Origin: Gimesia alba | GTDB lineage: Bacteria > Planctomycetota > Planctomycetia > Planctomycetales > Planctomycetaceae | Reading direction: 5' to 3' | Length of the DNA: 64,000 nucleotides | Assembly (NCBI RefSeq): GCF_007744675.1 | Contig: NZ_CP036269.1 | Coordinates: forward strand, 4,505,546 to 4,569,545 | Shown: in pieces, positions 62,790 through 64,000 of the stretch | Layout: every line of letters begins with the position of its first letter | Numbering within the stretch: position 1 is the stretch's first letter | Position numbers and translations under genes: made by a program | Notes under the pieces: model-generated | What the model was told of the DNA's origin: nothing | Seen by the model: the letters and a program-made list of their open reading frames with translations, nothing else | Databases searched by the model: none

Positions 62790-64000
62790 ATGGGAACGCA
62801 ATTTACGAATGAATCCATTTCCTCTCTCTCAGCAAACTGGCTGGTCATCGGCCTGGCCGAGTCGGCTCCGCTAAGGACTACGGTTGCTCAACTGGATGAA
62901 ACATTAAACGGGTTGATCTCACGCCTGATCGAAAGCGAAGATTTCACCGGCAAACTGGCAAGCACAGCCTCTCTGCTCGGCTTAACGGAAATCAAAACAC
63001 CGCGAGTCCTGCTGGTTGGCTTAGGCCCTGATGCTGAGGTCTCTCTGGCATCGCTGGAAAAAGCGATGATGACTGCAGCCCGTACGATTTCGACCAAACA
63101 AAATACAACGGCAGCCGTTTTGATTCCCGAGCTGGAAAACAAGTCGCTTTCGACAGAACAACTAGCGTGCGTGGTGACGTCGGCCATGCTGGTCGGCTCC
63201 GTCGGTCAAGATCTCTACCGCCAGGAAGCATCCCGGTTTCCTTTTCAAGATTTGCTGATTGTCGGCACCGAAACAGCTGATCAAAGTGCCTGCCAGCAGG
63301 CCGTAGAACGCGGCACGATTTTAGGGGACTCGGTCAATCTGGCACGGGAAATGGTCAATCGACCGGCCGCGGATATTTACCCAATCAGCTTCGCCGACCG
63401 CGTTGTTGAAGTCGCCAAAGAATTTGGACTGGATTCCGAAATCCTGGATGAGAACCAGCTCGAACAGGAAAAGATGGGATCCATGCTGGCCGTCGCACAA
63501 GGCAGCGATCAACCACCGCGTCTGGCTATTCTCAAACATGCAGGCGCCGATCCCTCTGCACCAACGCTGGCCCTCGTCGGAAAAGGGGTCACCTTTGATA
63601 GTGGGGGACTCTCGATCAAACCCAGTGACGGCATGAAAACCATGAAATGCGATATGGGCGGCGCTGCTGCGGTACTAGGCGCCATGACCGCCATCGCCCG
63701 ACTCAAATTGCCCGTCAACGTGGTCGGCTACATGGGACTGGTTGAGAATATGGTAAATGGCTCATCTTATAAATTGGGCGATGTCCTGACGGCACGTAAC
63801 GGTAAAACGATTGAAGTGTTGAATACCGACGCCGAAGGCCGCCTGGTCTTAGCCGATGTGCTCACATTCGCCGTTGACCGTGGTGCATCTAACATCATCG
63901 ACCTCGCGACACTGACAGGTGCCTGCGTTGTTGCATTGGGCGAAGAAGTCACCGGCGTCTTTTCCAACAATGCCGACTGGTCCCAAGCCGTTCAAGATGC
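62790..64000 (+). CDS. pepA: Leucyl aminopeptidase, M17 (3' end outside the window)
   Basis: About 403 codons to the window end, with no stop. Starts at ATG 62790 (MGTQFTNESIS). An N-terminal macro-like domain (about 15-170) precedes the M17 catalytic domain with GKGVTFDSGGLSIKP, MKCDMGGAAAV and NTDAEGRLVLADVL, which bind the two metals. Full-length PepA is about 490-500 residues, so roughly 90-100 are missing. Removes N-terminal amino acids in protein turnover. Confidence 0.93.
   Translation, partial: MGTQFTNESISSLSANWLVIGLAESAPLRTTVAQLDETLNGLISRLIESEDFTGKLASTASLLGLTEIKTPRVLLVGLGPDAEVSLASLEKAMMTAARTISTKQNTTAAVLIPELENKSLSTEQLACVVTSAMLVGSVGQDLYRQEASRFPFQDLLIVGTETADQSACQQAVERGTILGDSVNLAREMVNRPAADIYPISFADRVVEVAKEFGLDSEILDENQLEQEKMGSMLAVAQGSDQPPRLAILKHAGADPSAPTLALVGKGVTFDSGGLSIKPSDGMKTMKCDMGGAAAVLGAMTAIARLKLPVNVVGYMGLVENMVNGSSYKLGDVLTARNGKTIEVLNTDAEGRLVLADVLTFAVDRGASNIIDLATLTGACVVALGEEVTGVFSNNADWSQAVQD

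Noticed and set aside
62705-62848. N-terminal extension of the nitrilase-family gene
   Set aside because: It overlaps the divergent pepA start and has no family match; the start at 62704 has a ribosome site.
1-64000. CRISPR arrays, prophage, integrases, IS elements, tRNA or rRNA genes
   Set aside because: None with supporting sequence patterns was seen by reading; a formal search (tRNAscan, CRISPR finder, IS HMMs) was not possible here.

Overview
The window looks like a chromosomal segment of a planctomycete, most likely of the Gimesia/Rubinisphaera type. This rests on gene content: four secreted sulfatases, a BBP7-type barrel protein, a DUF1501 protein with a Tat signal, large Ser/Thr kinases with propeller tails, an ECF sigma factor with a kinase cluster, and a homodimeric AceE-type pyruvate dehydrogenase. 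Species is not determined. There are no tRNA or rRNA genes, CRISPR arrays, transposases or phage genes that I can see.

Layout. 1-1200: 3' part of a sulfatase. 1257-4140: an AT-rich two-gene unit (GT4-like glycosyltransferase and pentapeptide-repeat protein). 4294-6357: a secreted propeller protein, an SGNH hydrolase, and a decayed fragment of a second SGNH hydrolase. 6600-8677: PLP aminotransferase and Tat-exported dienelactone hydrolase. 9115-13754: an AT-rich minus-strand cluster that is the most unusual part of the window. It holds three tandem Cys-rich secreted peptides, a MauE-like membrane protein with a CxC motif, a membrane protein fusing a C39-type Cys protease to a rhodanese, and a membrane-anchored secreted protein. 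14284-18313: a secreted methyltransferase-like protein, an unknown secreted protein with a membrane lipase-like hydrolase, and a GNAT acetyltransferase. 18595-21255: sulfatase and HAD phosphatase. 21358-28061: kinase-propeller, lipoprotein and divergent ECF sigma factor. 28140-36639: sulfatases, UxaA-type dehydratase, BBP7 protein and small planctomycete proteins. 37174-44762: Ldh-type oxidoreductase, membrane kinase, pseudo-receiver protein, PyrK, RluB-type pseudouridine synthase and a sigma-70 factor.

45434-50995 is the pyruvate dehydrogenase operon (E1, E2, E3). It is followed by a membrane protein, BioA, malate dehydrogenase, a zinc-ribbon membrane protein, TruA, ArgH, a small secreted protein, DUF1501, QueC, a palindromic REP/MITE-like element at 61660-61831, a nitrilase-family amidase and the 5' part of leucyl aminopeptidase PepA.

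How the parts may work together. The 9.1-13.8 kb cluster reads as a secreted-peptide maturation module. The three precursors share a near-constant leader ending in Gly-Gly or Gly-Ala, followed by variable cores that keep six cysteines. The cluster also encodes a C39 protease domain (the family that cuts after GG/GA leaders) and thiol-handling domains (rhodanese, MauE-like). I infer, and have not shown, that the protease trims the leader outside the cytoplasm and that the MauE-like and rhodanese parts handle the cysteines. The remaining genes are mainly central metabolism and typical planctomycete polysaccharide-degradation and signalling genes.
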